From JAFDVL01 sp031398365 (GTDB taxonomy: Bacteria; Acidobacteriota; Blastocatellia; RBC074): a DNA stretch of 23,757 nucleotides. Below the pieces are notes generated by a model. The model made no database searches and was not told the DNA's origin. It worked only from the letters and a program-made list of their open reading frames with translations. Of this stretch, positions 14,935 to 22,564 are shown piece after piece. The position numbers and the translations under genes were made by a program. Position 1 is the stretch's first letter. Each line of letters opens with the position of its first letter. The DNA lies in assembly GCA_031398365.1 (NCBI GenBank), contig JANNND010000652.1, positions 1-23,757 of the forward strand, in the 5' to 3' direction.

Positions 14935-15044
14935 TTACTTCTCCGATGGTCGCCAGAAATTATACAAACCAGCACGAATATTTAACTCCTGGCGGGGCAG
15001 TGTAGAAGTTTATGTTGAGATAAAGCTCTCTAGCCCAAACGATC

Positions 15045-15074
15045 ATTCGTGCCAATTCGCGTGCATTCGTCGCG
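15045..15074. repeat. Short imperfect tandem repeat
   Basis: Three adjacent 10-base units, ATTCGTGCCA, ATTCGCGTGC and ATTCGTCGCG, in the gap downstream of the aldolase gene and upstream of bshC. It resembles a dispersed intergenic repeat word. No function is evident. Confidence 0.4.
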
Positions 15075-15085
15075 CAAAACTCAAA

Positions 15086-16036
15086 TCAAAATTCAATCTC
15101 ACGCAAATCGTCGCGCTCCTGAAACGGATGATTGTCCAGCGCCCGCTGGAAGAAGCCGCTTTCTTCTATTGCCTGCTCAATCGCCGCGCGTGCGGCATCA
15201 TCAGGGGGCGGCAACGGGGAGCGCGGCAGAAAGCCGTACATCCCGCACATATCCATGGCCGCTTTCAACCAACCCACGCCGGGTGCCGCGACCGCTTTGG
15301 CCAGGGCCGCGATGCGCAATTTCAGGCGCTCGGCACGCTCCTGATCGCCCTCTTTGTATGACCGCAAAGCTTCGCAACAGGCGCGTGGAGCCAGCGCCGC
15401 GACGGCAAAAATGCCACCTGCCGCGCCTAACGAAAGCCCTTCCGTCAACAACGGCGGCGCGCCCAACATCACGCTGAATTCCTTTTCGCCCAGTTCCGTA
15501 AAAAGCTGGCGCAAGGAGTCCAAATCACCGGAGCTTTCTTTCAGGCCGATGATGTTGGGATGATCCGCCAGGTCAGCAATCGTTTCCGGCATCAGGTAGA
15601 CGCCTGAAAATTGCGGAATCAAATAAATCATCACTGGAATCGGCGAATTGTCGGCGATACGGCGGTAATGCTCCGCCAGTTCTTCATCGTGCAAAATCTT
15701 TTTGTAGTAATACGGCGTCACGACCACTGCGCCATCAGCGCCGCGATCTGCGGCCATTTTGGTCATTTCAATCGTGTGCCGCGTGGACAATTCGCTGGTT
15801 CCCACCAACAACAATTTGTCGTAAGGCAAATTCGCTTTGACGGTATCAATGAGCGCGAGTTTTTCATCTTTATCCAGATGCGGGAACTCGCCCGTTGAGC
15901 CTAAAATCAAATAACCGATCAAATCCGTTTGATTCCAAACCTGCAAATTGCTGACCAGTTGTTCGTGAGCAATTTCCCCGGATTGATCAAATGGCGTAGG
16001 GACGGCGGTGATAATTCCACTAAGATTTAATGACAT
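15086..16036 (-). CDS. DapA-superfamily aldolase, resembling 4-hydroxy-2-oxoglutarate aldolase (HOGA1)
   Basis: 316 residues from the ATG at 16036. The frame is open further upstream, but family similarity begins at MSLNLSGIITAVPTPF. It is a TIM-barrel class I aldolase with the Schiff-base Lys166 (GLKESSGD) and Tyr138 (VMIYLIPQFSG). The pyruvate-binding loop reads GSTGEFPHL, where true DapA has GTTGE(S/A)xTL. The GEFP variant, VTPYYY and the C-terminal GWLKAAMDMCGMYG are closer to what I recall of HOGA1, which splits 4-hydroxy-2-oxoglutarate into pyruvate and glyoxylate. Lysine synthesis (dapA), sialate or other 2-keto acid lyases remain possible. It is isolated from other dap genes, which argues mildly against dapA. 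Only a weak ribosome site is visible. Confidence 0.88.
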   Translation of the reverse strand: MSLNLSGIITAVPTPFDQSGEIAHEQLVSNLQVWNQTDLIGYLILGSTGEFPHLDKDEKLALIDTVKANLPYDKLLLVGTSELSTRHTIEMTKMAADRGADGAVVVTPYYYKKILHDEELAEHYRRIADNSPIPVMIYLIPQFSGVYLMPETIADLADHPNIIGLKESSGDLDSLRQLFTELGEKEFSVMLGAPPLLTEGLSLGAAGGIFAVAALAPRACCEALRSYKEGDQERAERLKLRIAALAKAVAAPGVGWLKAAMDMCGMYGFLPRSPLPPPDDAARAAIEQAIEESGFFQRALDNHPFQERDDLREIEF

Positions 16037-16223
16037 AGCAGCTTTCTTGATTTGAGTTGTCGCAACCGACTCGGCATTATAGCGACGGGAGGAGAAAAGC
16101 AAAAGGCAAAGGGCCAAAGGCAAAAATCAAACAGTCGCAACTGGCGGGTGGCACCTGCTTCTGATTTTCAGCAATGGCTTGGCTTCCAGATAGCCCTTTC
16201 GTCTTTTGATTTCCGGTATTTCT

Positions 16224-16877
16224 ATGGAATTGCCAATTTATCAGGACAACTTGCGTTCCTCCGGCGACTGGCTGACCGGGTTAACGCAGCTTCGCGCGGC
16301 GTGGGCAAGCGCCAAGGCGCAGCCCGCCACCATCGCGTCCCTGCGCGAAGTGCAAGCAAGTCAATTGGGTAAAGACGCCCTGACCGCTGCACAATTGATT
16401 TCAGCCTGGGCCGAGCAGGCAGCATTCAGCTTCAATCTGCCGCGCCTGTTGGAATTGAATCACGCCCTGAGCGATGGCGCGAGTTTGTGGCGAGAAGAGG
16501 ACGTCGACGCGCTGAACGCCGCGCATGATCCGCCCCTCGCCCGGCTGCTGCCGCGTTTGCTGGACAACGCGCTGAGTTGGTTTACAACTGAGGGGTTTGC
16601 CGCAATGAATCCGGTCGAACAGGCCACGCTGGTGCATTTGCGACTGCTCGACCTGCAACCATTTGCGGCGGCGAATTCCCAAACGGCAATCTTAGCCGCC
16701 AGCTTTTACACCGAACGCGCGGGCCTGCCACCGTTATTGTTCGATCCAAATGATGCCCGCTATGCCGCCGCGCTTGCATCCGGCTTTCGCATGCTGACGC
16801 AGCATTTGGTGGATTATTTTGCCGCTTCGTTACAACAAACCATCGCCACAATCTCCAATCTCAAACCTCAAATTTGA
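16224..16877 (+). CDS. Fic-fold protein with degenerate active site
   Basis: 217 residues, entirely helical in appearance. Residues 131-185 follow the Fic domain layout: VEQATLVHLRLLDLQPFAAA, then NSQTAILAASFYTERAGLPP and a YAAAL segment. In active Fic enzymes the motif is HPFx(D/E)GNGRxxR; here it reads QPFAAANSQTAI. The catalytic His, the acidic metal ligand, both Gly and both Arg are gone, while Pro, Phe and Asn remain. The preceding part (LPRLLDNALSWF) also matches the helix before the Fic core. It therefore probably lacks AMP-transferase activity and may be a binding or regulatory relative. No ribosome site is visible at the ATG; a TTG six codons earlier is an alternative start. The GNAT gene follows after seven bases. 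Confidence 0.75.
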   Translation: MELPIYQDNLRSSGDWLTGLTQLRAAWASAKAQPATIASLREVQASQLGKDALTAAQLISAWAEQAAFSFNLPRLLELNHALSDGASLWREEDVDALNAAHDPPLARLLPRLLDNALSWFTTEGFAAMNPVEQATLVHLRLLDLQPFAAANSQTAILAASFYTERAGLPPLLFDPNDARYAAALASGFRMLTQHLVDYFAASLQQTIATISNLKPQI

Positions 16878-16884
16878 AACCCAT

Positions 16885-17376
16885 ATGCCCGACTTTGAAA
16901 TCAAAGCCACAACGATTGACGACGTCCCATTGATTCTGTCGTTCATCCAAAAATTAGCCGACTACGAAAAGCTCTCACACGAGGTCGTCGCTACGGAAGA
17001 TGGCTTGCGCGCCGTGTTATTTGGCGAGCGGCGGTATGCCGAAACGGTCATCGCGTATTACCAAAACCAACCGGTCGGCTTCGCGCTTTTTTTCCACAAC
17101 TTTTCCACCTTTTTAGGCAAACCCGGAATTTATCTGGAAGACTTGTTTGTTGACCCCGAACAGCGCGGCAAAGGTTTTGGCAAAGCCTTGCTCGTATATC
17201 TGGCGAAGCTGGCGCAGCAGCGCAATTGCGGCAGATTTGAATGGTCGGTGCTGGATTGGAATGAGCCTTCGATCAAGTTTTACGAGTCGCTCGGCGCGGT
17301 GCCGCTGAAAGAATGGACGATGTATCGCCTGACCGGTGCGGCGTTGGACAGATTGGCGGGAGAAGTTCGCGCATGA
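16885..17376 (+). CDS. GNAT acetyltransferase, spermidine/spermine (SAT1)-like
   Basis: 163 residues. The acetyl-CoA binding motif A is clear: YLEDLFVDPEQRGKGFGKAL (83-102), with QRGKGFG as the pyrophosphate loop. The later WNEPSIKFYESLGAVPL (125-141) is the motif B region. EKLSHEVVATED and the WNEPSI-FYxxLGA pattern closely resemble diamine (spermidine/spermine) N-acetyltransferases, so a polyamine or small amine substrate is likely but not proven. The ATG at 16885 fits the family start; the open frame further upstream overlaps the Fic-like gene. Its last codon overlaps the next gene's start as ATGA, so the two are translated in a coupled way. Confidence 0.9.
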   Translation: MPDFEIKATTIDDVPLILSFIQKLADYEKLSHEVVATEDGLRAVLFGERRYAETVIAYYQNQPVGFALFFHNFSTFLGKPGIYLEDLFVDPEQRGKGFGKALLVYLAKLAQQRNCGRFEWSVLDWNEPSIKFYESLGAVPLKEWTMYRLTGAALDRLAGEVRA

Positions 17377-17837
17377 ATACACGCGGGCGCATTTTTAGAG
17401 CCGATCCAGCGCAAGCAGAGTCGTTGCCCGACCACGTCAAAGTGATTCTTGCGCCGTATTTTCCTGACTTTGATCTTGCGCAAATTCGCGTTTTTGAAGG
17501 CATCCCGTTTTACGTCACGATGGATGCAACGGCCTACACCGACGGCAACAATATCTTCTTCAAACCGGGCGCGTACGATCCTGATTCGATAGCAGGCATT
17601 GCCCTGATTGGTCATGAAGTCACGCACAGTGTCCAGTTTCAAAACTATGGCAAATGGCGCTTTCGGGCGCGTTACTTAACCAATTGGGGCAAGCAATACA
17701 CCGCCCATCGCAACTTCAATCATGCGTATTATTACAACGAATTCGAGATTGAAGCGCGCGCGCTGGAAGACCGCATTTACAGCGATTTATTAGCGCTCCA
17801 GATGAATCCACGACCAGATTTACAAGACAAGGTCTGA
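17373..17837 (+). CDS. Small DUF4157-like protein with HEVTH zinc-peptidase motif
   Basis: 154 residues. The core matches DUF4157: an IRVFEGIPFYV strand, a TDGNNIFFKPGAYDP segment, then ALIGHEVTHSVQ with His81-Glu82-x-x-His85, the zinc-binding signature. A following NEFEIEARA (122-130) could supply the third ligand (Glu). DUF4157 domains usually sit in large proteins or near contractile injection systems; here the domain stands almost alone, with no signal peptide or membrane segment. It starts within the last codon of the GNAT gene (ATGA overlap). Proteolytic activity is plausible but unproven, and no partner is evident except the acetyltransferase. Confidence 0.8.
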   Translation: MNTRGRIFRADPAQAESLPDHVKVILAPYFPDFDLAQIRVFEGIPFYVTMDATAYTDGNNIFFKPGAYDPDSIAGIALIGHEVTHSVQFQNYGKWRFRARYLTNWGKQYTAHRNFNHAYYYNEFEIEARALEDRIYSDLLALQMNPRPDLQDKV

Positions 17838-17870
17838 ACGACTGTTCCGATTATCAATCCTGTCCAATTT

Positions 17871-19241
17871 ATGAACACGCAATTACTGCTCGACGGCCTC
17901 CAACAGCTCGCTGAGTTGCAAGCACATTGGCACGACTATCAGACAGATGAAACGTTGCACGTACCGGAAACCAAGGCGCGCGCAGTCATCGCTGAGTTAG
18001 TCAAACGCTTGCATGACAATTATCCATTCTGGCATCCAAGTTACGCCGGGCAAATGCTGAAGCCGCCGCATGAAATCGCGTCCATCGCATATTTTCTGGC
18101 GCAGCAAATCAATCCCAACAATCACGCGCTCGACGGTGGCCCCGCAACAGCGCAGATGGAAACGGAGGTGATCGCCGCATTCGCAAAGCTGTTTGGCTTC
18201 CCGCAGCATCTCGGTCATCTGACCTCCAGCGGCACGATTGCGAATCTGGAAGCGTTGTGGGTCGCACAAAAAATTCACCCCACCAAAGCCATCGCGTACT
18301 CCGCCGAAGCGCACTACACGCACAGTCGCATGTGCGAAGTGATTGGCGCAGCCAGCATCGAAATCGCTGCCGACAGCAAAGGCCGCATGGATTTGGATGA
18401 CCTGCGCGCCAAGCTGAAAACAGGCGCAATAGGTACGGTCGTGATGACCTCCGGCACAACTTCACTCGGCGCAGTTGACCCGATTCACGAAGCGCTGACG
18501 TTACAAAAAGAATTTGCGTTTCGCCTACACATAGACGGGGCGTATGGCGGCTTTTTCAAATTGCTCGCCGACGCCTTAAGCAATGAAAACGCCGCTGCCT
18601 TTCGGGCCATTGACTATTGCAACAGCATCGTCGTTGATCCGCATAAACACGGCCTGCAACCCTATGGCTGCGGCGCAGTGCTGTTTCGTGATCCGGGCGT
18701 TGGGCGCTTTTACAAACACGATTCGCCCTACACATACTTCACGTCCAACGAATTACACCTCGGCGAAATCAGTTTGGAATGTTCGCGCGCGGGCGCGGCG
18801 GCGGCAGCGTTGTGGGCAACGCTGCAATGCTTCCCGCTGCAATCCAGGCAGGGACTCGGCGCGATTTTAGGCAAGACCAGACAAGCAGCATTGGAATGGG
18901 CGAAGCTGATTTCCGCCAGCGATGAATTGCAACTGCTCACGGAACCATCGCTCGACATCGTCGCATTTTTCCCGAAGCTGAAGGACAAGCGCGTCTCTGC
19001 CATTAGCGCAGTTGTGCATCGTGTTTTCACCGAGTTAATGAATGATACGAACCATCCGATTTATCTGGCGAAGATGAATGCCAAGCCGCATTTGCTGCAT
19101 GCGTTTGCTGATCTGAGTTGGGATGCCCCGATGCTGACCGTGTTTCGCAGCGTGTTGATGAAGCCGGAGCATCTGGCGTACGTGCCGCAATTGCATCAAC
19201 GCGTTGTCGCGGCGTTAGAGCAAGCGACAAACAGTGCGTGA
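17871..19241 (+). CDS. Group II pyridoxal-phosphate-dependent decarboxylase
   Basis: 456 residues of the glutamate/aromatic amino acid decarboxylase fold type I family. Visible are the PLP phosphate-binding TSSGTIAN (118-125), His148 (EAHYTHS) that stacks on the cofactor ring, Asp222 (HIDGAYGGF) that pairs with the pyridine nitrogen, and the Schiff-base Lys259 in VVDPHKHGLQPYGCGAVLF. The substrate cannot be fixed by eye: glutamate, aspartate, tyrosine, 2,4-diaminobutyrate and cysteine sulfinate are all options in this family. The nearby amine acetyltransferase fits a role in making an amine that is then acetylated, but that is inference. It starts 33 bases after the DUF4157-like gene with no clear ribosome site. 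It converges on alkA with five bases between stops. Confidence 0.92.
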   Translation: MNTQLLLDGLQQLAELQAHWHDYQTDETLHVPETKARAVIAELVKRLHDNYPFWHPSYAGQMLKPPHEIASIAYFLAQQINPNNHALDGGPATAQMETEVIAAFAKLFGFPQHLGHLTSSGTIANLEALWVAQKIHPTKAIAYSAEAHYTHSRMCEVIGAASIEIAADSKGRMDLDDLRAKLKTGAIGTVVMTSGTTSLGAVDPIHEALTLQKEFAFRLHIDGAYGGFFKLLADALSNENAAAFRAIDYCNSIVVDPHKHGLQPYGCGAVLFRDPGVGRFYKHDSPYTYFTSNELHLGEISLECSRAGAAAAALWATLQCFPLQSRQGLGAILGKTRQAALEWAKLISASDELQLLTEPSLDIVAFFPKLKDKRVSAISAVVHRVFTELMNDTNHPIYLAKMNAKPHLLHAFADLSWDAPMLTVFRSVLMKPEHLAYVPQLHQRVVAALEQATNSA

Positions 19242-19246
19242 CCAAG

Positions 19247-19894
19247 TTAAAGACTTGGCACCCGTCTCTCACGCAAATAAAAATGCCAGAGCAGCCGCGC
19301 CGCCACTGCGCGAACCGGTTTCCAGCTTTCACCCAGCAATGCAAACTCATCCGCCGTCGGACGCGCGGGCAATTGCTTGAGCCGTTGCACGGCGACAAGT
19401 AACGCCAAATCCCCTTTCGGCCAGATGTCAGGCCGCCCCAGCGCCATCAGCAAATAAATATCCGCCGTCCAATCGCCAATGCCTTTGCGTTGTTTGAGCG
19501 TCGCGCGCACTTCGTCATCGGGCAGGTTGGGCAAGGCTTCCAGATCAAGTTGGCGGTCAAGAATCGCCTGCGCCAACAACCGTGCATACAACGTTTTTTG
19601 CCGACTGAACCCAATCGCTTTCAACTCGCTGTCATTGAATGTGAGAAAGTTGTCGGGCGTGATCGCACCAAGCGCCAAGCGCAGCCGATCATACGCGGCC
19701 TTCGCGGAAGCCAGTGAAACCTGCTGTTCGAGGATGATGTAAACCAGTGTGGCAAAGCCGGGTTCGCGCTCCCACAGGGGCGGCAATCCGTGCGCGGCGA
19801 CAATGCGGGCTAAATCAGGATCTCTTGCCGCCAGCGTTTTGGCTGCGACGGCCAACGAGCGTTCATTCAAAGGGTTCGGGACATTCTTGGGCAT
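19247..19894 (-). CDS. DNA-3-methyladenine glycosylase II-like (HhH-GPD, AlkA type)
   Basis: 215 residues. Helix-hairpin-helix GPD glycosylase: IILEQQVSLASAKAAYDRL (53-71), the hairpin at about 132-145 (LKQRKGIGDWTADIYLLMAL), and catalytic Asp162 in DIWPKGDLALLVAV. It lacks the extra N-terminal domain of E. coli AlkA, so it is the short form found in many bacteria. It removes alkylated purines from DNA as the first step of base excision repair. No 4Fe-4S cysteine cluster is present, which argues against Nth/MutY. It is convergent with the decarboxylase gene; a CCAAGT/ACTTGG dyad (19242-19258) spans its stop codon. Confidence 0.92.
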   Translation of the reverse strand: MPKNVPNPLNERSLAVAAKTLAARDPDLARIVAAHGLPPLWEREPGFATLVYIILEQQVSLASAKAAYDRLRLALGAITPDNFLTFNDSELKAIGFSRQKTLYARLLAQAILDRQLDLEALPNLPDDEVRATLKQRKGIGDWTADIYLLMALGRPDIWPKGDLALLVAVQRLKQLPARPTADEFALLGESWKPVRAVAARLLWHFYLRERRVPSL

Positions 19895-19913
19895 GATAAA
19901 AATCGGGGGATTC

Positions 19914-20006
19914 AGACAGGATTGACAAGATTTGCGACAGGATTTACAAGAGCCAATCTTATGACCTATCTTGTCAATCCTATTCCCAATCCTGTTAATC
20001 CTGTCT
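19914..20006. repeat. Inverted and direct repeats of the ACAGGATT / AATCCTGT word
   Basis: AGGATTGACAAGAT (19918-19931) is perfectly inverted at 19968-19981. AGACAGGATTGACA (19914-19927) matches the inverse of 19993-20006 with one mismatch. The word TCAATCCTGT or close variants recurs at 17854 and 22515, so this is a dispersed repeat family. It lies in the gap between alkA and the VIT-VWA gene and might fold into a long hairpin in transcripts. Confidence 0.6.
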
Positions 20007-20025
20007 AATTCCCCTCCGTAAAAAT

Positions 20026-22287
20026 CTATTGCGTTTTGCCATCACTCGGCATTTTGACCAGAACCGTCTTGCCGTCAAGCATCAGCAACAAATCACTGCC
20101 GAGCGCGAGAATCCCCTGCCGCCCTTCTTTCACCAGTCGCGTCACCAATTGATCGAACGCGGCAGTGCCGAATTCGATTTCAGAGTCCGCTTGCAAATCT
20201 TTCGCACGGTCGAGCAGGGGCGCTTCAACCCATTGCTTGTTACGACGGAAGAAGGTGCGATCCGCGATTTGCTGCACGTTGGTGATCTCCACGCGCTTCA
20301 TATCTTTGTCGTAAAACGTGTTCGAGCGATTCATCGCAACTTGCGATTTCTGCGCATTCACATTCATCTCTTGCGACACCGCACCCGCACCGCTGCGAAT
20401 CCTGGCGGCTTTTGTATCAAGCTCCCCCGTCGTAATTCGCATGATCTCTTCATCGCGTCGCCCACCCGCCAGTTCGCCTTCCGTCGCCAGAAACGCCGTA
20501 TATTCCGTCAGGATGCCAAACTGCGTCGAGAGTCGCACAATCTCTGTCACCAATTCTTTCGTCTGCGGATTGGGCTGTGAGCCGCCGTCCGCGCCCATCT
20601 GCCGAATCTGATCTATCAGGTACGCAATCTTGCGGCTCGCCCACAAACGCGGCACATACGAATTGCGCGTCGTCGCTACCGCCACATCAAACTTGAATTC
20701 AAAGCTGCGCGGCGCGCCAAGATAATTGCCGTTGATCCTGAACCGCAACGGCTGTTCGCTTTGATATTGCCCCAGTAACACAAGCTGATCGCCTTCAAAC
20801 AAGTCATTCAACTCCACCGGCATCAACTCCTTGATCGCCCGCGTCGTCACTTCGCCGCGTGCATCCAGCATCGTCAATTTCGGATCGGACAACACCGGGC
20901 CGGACAAGCGGCGAAAGACCTGCGAAACTTTTGCCTCAACATCTTCTTTCGGCAACACAAACGTGCTGATGGCGCGCGATTCGCTCGCCACCGCGTTGAG
21001 CAAAGGTGTGTTCACGTCATACCCAACACCGAACGAAAAGATGCGGCGCTTGAATTTGTTGGCTTGCTTGACCGCCTCCCGAATTGCGGCTTCGCGCTTT
21101 TCGCCCACGGTGGGTAGGCCGTCGGTCATGAACAGCACCAGCGGCAACGTCTTCGCGGTCGGCTCCGGGCGCAATGCTTCAACCAAGGCATCGCGGATGT
21201 TCGTGCCGCCGTTCGCTCTGAGGCGGCGAATGTAGCTGCGCGCTTCCTCAATCGTTTGTGCATTCTTTATGACCGCTTTATCGGCGAACGACGCCACTGA
21301 ATCCGAATAGTCAATAATATTGAAGGACTCGCCGTTTTCGAGACCGCTGAGCACCTGCAACGCGGCGGCGCGCGCCTGCTCCATCTTCTCGCCCTCCATA
21401 CTGCCGGAACGATCAATCACCAGCGTGACTTCGCGCTTGATAGTGGCCGTTTTTTCAGCGCGCACAGCAGGCATTCCGGCCAGCAATAAAAAATAACCGC
21501 CACCTACCGAAGCATCAGGATACGCCAATAAAGACGCGGTCACGCCGCCCTTTTCCAGTAAGTAAGACAAGCGAAACGGCCCCGGCTCCAGCTTCGTATT
21601 GTCGCCGACGCTCAAGCGAAACTGGTCTTTGCTGACGCGGTTGGAACTGATGAGATGCGTGGGCGAATAGACCGTCGAAATCGGCTGTTTCGCGTGGATG
21701 TCCACCGTGATTTGCCACGGGATACTTTGCGAGGCAAATGATTCGCTGCGCGGCAAAACGTAATCAATTCGCTCGCCATCGGCAGGCAAAAGATTTTCAT
21801 ACACCAACGTCACCTTTTGCGTCGCGTGCGCCGGAATGGGAAACACGCTGGAGCGCACCAGATTGTAGCCCGCGAATTCCAAGAGCGCCGGATCGCGCAA
21901 CTTGTTCACGATGGCACGATAGATCGCCTCAGCCTCGGCTTTCGGCAGGATTTTGGCGTTCGGTTCTTTGCTCACGCCATCAAACCCAAAGCTGCGAATC
22001 GTCGCACCGTCGGGAACAGGCACGAGCATCTGCGCTTCCTGCGGGCGCGGCGCGTTATTGCGCAGCGAAATCTCCATTGTCGTCGTCGCGACTTGTTGCT
22101 GAATATTGATGGAAACCGCAACCCCACTGATTTGCACAGGCTGCGGCAGCGGGCGCGGGCAGGGATAACAAATCACGCGCGCTTGCGGAATGATGATATT
22201 GACGGAATCGTGAGGAATTTCCTGTGCATAGGCACAGGCGGTGAGCAAAAGCGTGAGACAAAACAGGCTGCTGATTTTTACGTTCAT
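20026..22287 (-). CDS. VIT and von Willebrand factor A domain protein (exported)
   Basis: 753 residues, similar in layout to inter-alpha-trypsin inhibitor heavy-chain-like bacterial proteins. The N-terminus has a signal sequence that could be processed as a lipoprotein (LTAC, Cys18) or by signal peptidase I (AYA21-Q22). A VIT domain spans about 47-175 (SGVAVSINIQQQVATTTMEI through KVTLVYENLLPADG). The VWA domain (about 285-460) has a complete MIDAS site: DRSGSM (Asp292, Ser294, Ser296), Thr362 (GGTNIRDAL) and Asp389 (MTDGLP), so metal-dependent binding of protein partners is expected. The C-terminal 250 residues contain no motif I recognise. AAGGA five bases before the ATG supports the start. 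The upstream neighbour, a sulfatase, has no obvious link. Confidence 0.92.
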   Translation of the reverse strand: MNVKISSLFCLTLLLTACAYAQEIPHDSVNIIIPQARVICYPCPRPLPQPVQISGVAVSINIQQQVATTTMEISLRNNAPRPQEAQMLVPVPDGATIRSFGFDGVSKEPNAKILPKAEAEAIYRAIVNKLRDPALLEFAGYNLVRSSVFPIPAHATQKVTLVYENLLPADGERIDYVLPRSESFASQSIPWQITVDIHAKQPISTVYSPTHLISSNRVSKDQFRLSVGDNTKLEPGPFRLSYLLEKGGVTASLLAYPDASVGGGYFLLLAGMPAVRAEKTATIKREVTLVIDRSGSMEGEKMEQARAAALQVLSGLENGESFNIIDYSDSVASFADKAVIKNAQTIEEARSYIRRLRANGGTNIRDALVEALRPEPTAKTLPLVLFMTDGLPTVGEKREAAIREAVKQANKFKRRIFSFGVGYDVNTPLLNAVASESRAISTFVLPKEDVEAKVSQVFRRLSGPVLSDPKLTMLDARGEVTTRAIKELMPVELNDLFEGDQLVLLGQYQSEQPLRFRINGNYLGAPRSFEFKFDVAVATTRNSYVPRLWASRKIAYLIDQIRQMGADGGSQPNPQTKELVTEIVRLSTQFGILTEYTAFLATEGELAGGRRDEEIMRITTGELDTKAARIRSGAGAVSQEMNVNAQKSQVAMNRSNTFYDKDMKRVEITNVQQIADRTFFRRNKQWVEAPLLDRAKDLQADSEIEFGTAAFDQLVTRLVKEGRQGILALGSDLLLMLDGKTVLVKMPSDGKTQ

Positions 22288-22473
22288 AGTTCCTTCTTTC
22301 CAAAGAGTCGAGGGTAAACAAAACGGCGGTCAGAAGGATGAACGTTTGAGAAGGGGAAACCTTGCAAAAATTTTCTCCGCCCTGAAGCACACCAAGAATC
22401 AAGAAGAAAGCCAGACAGCAAATATGAAATATTGTTGCACCACCACCACCAATGAAAATGGCGTTCCGTAAGT

Positions 22474-22501
22474 GGAACAGTACTGCGCGCGGTGCTGTTC
22501 C
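22474..22501 (+). repeat. Short hairpin in the VIT-VWA/sulfatase gap
   Basis: GGAACAG (22474-22480) pairs with CTGTTCC (22495-22501). The stem extends inward by about five pairs with two G-U pairs on the plus strand, around a CGCG loop. No T tract follows on either strand, so it is not a convincing terminator. Confidence 0.35.
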
Positions 22502-22507
22502 CTTGCA

Positions 22508-22526
22508 AATCTTGTCAATCCTGTCC
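22508..22526. repeat. Dispersed AATCCTGT-family repeat
   Basis: AATCTTGTCAATCCTGTCC. Its last 12 bases (TCAATCCTGTCC) are identical to 17854-17865, and its first part matches one arm of the 19914-20006 repeat. It lies in the gap after the sulfatase stop. Confidence 0.4.
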
Positions 22527-22564
22527 AGGTTTTTCTTCGTGAACCTTCGAGTTTCCCAGCCTCC

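Noticed and set aside
16037..16223. A-rich stretch (AAAAGCAAAAGGCAAAGGG-like) between the aldolase and Fic-like genes as a regulatory site
   Set aside because: It resembles low-complexity intergenic sequence also seen near 8268-8300; no dyad, promoter pair or RNA fold was convincing.
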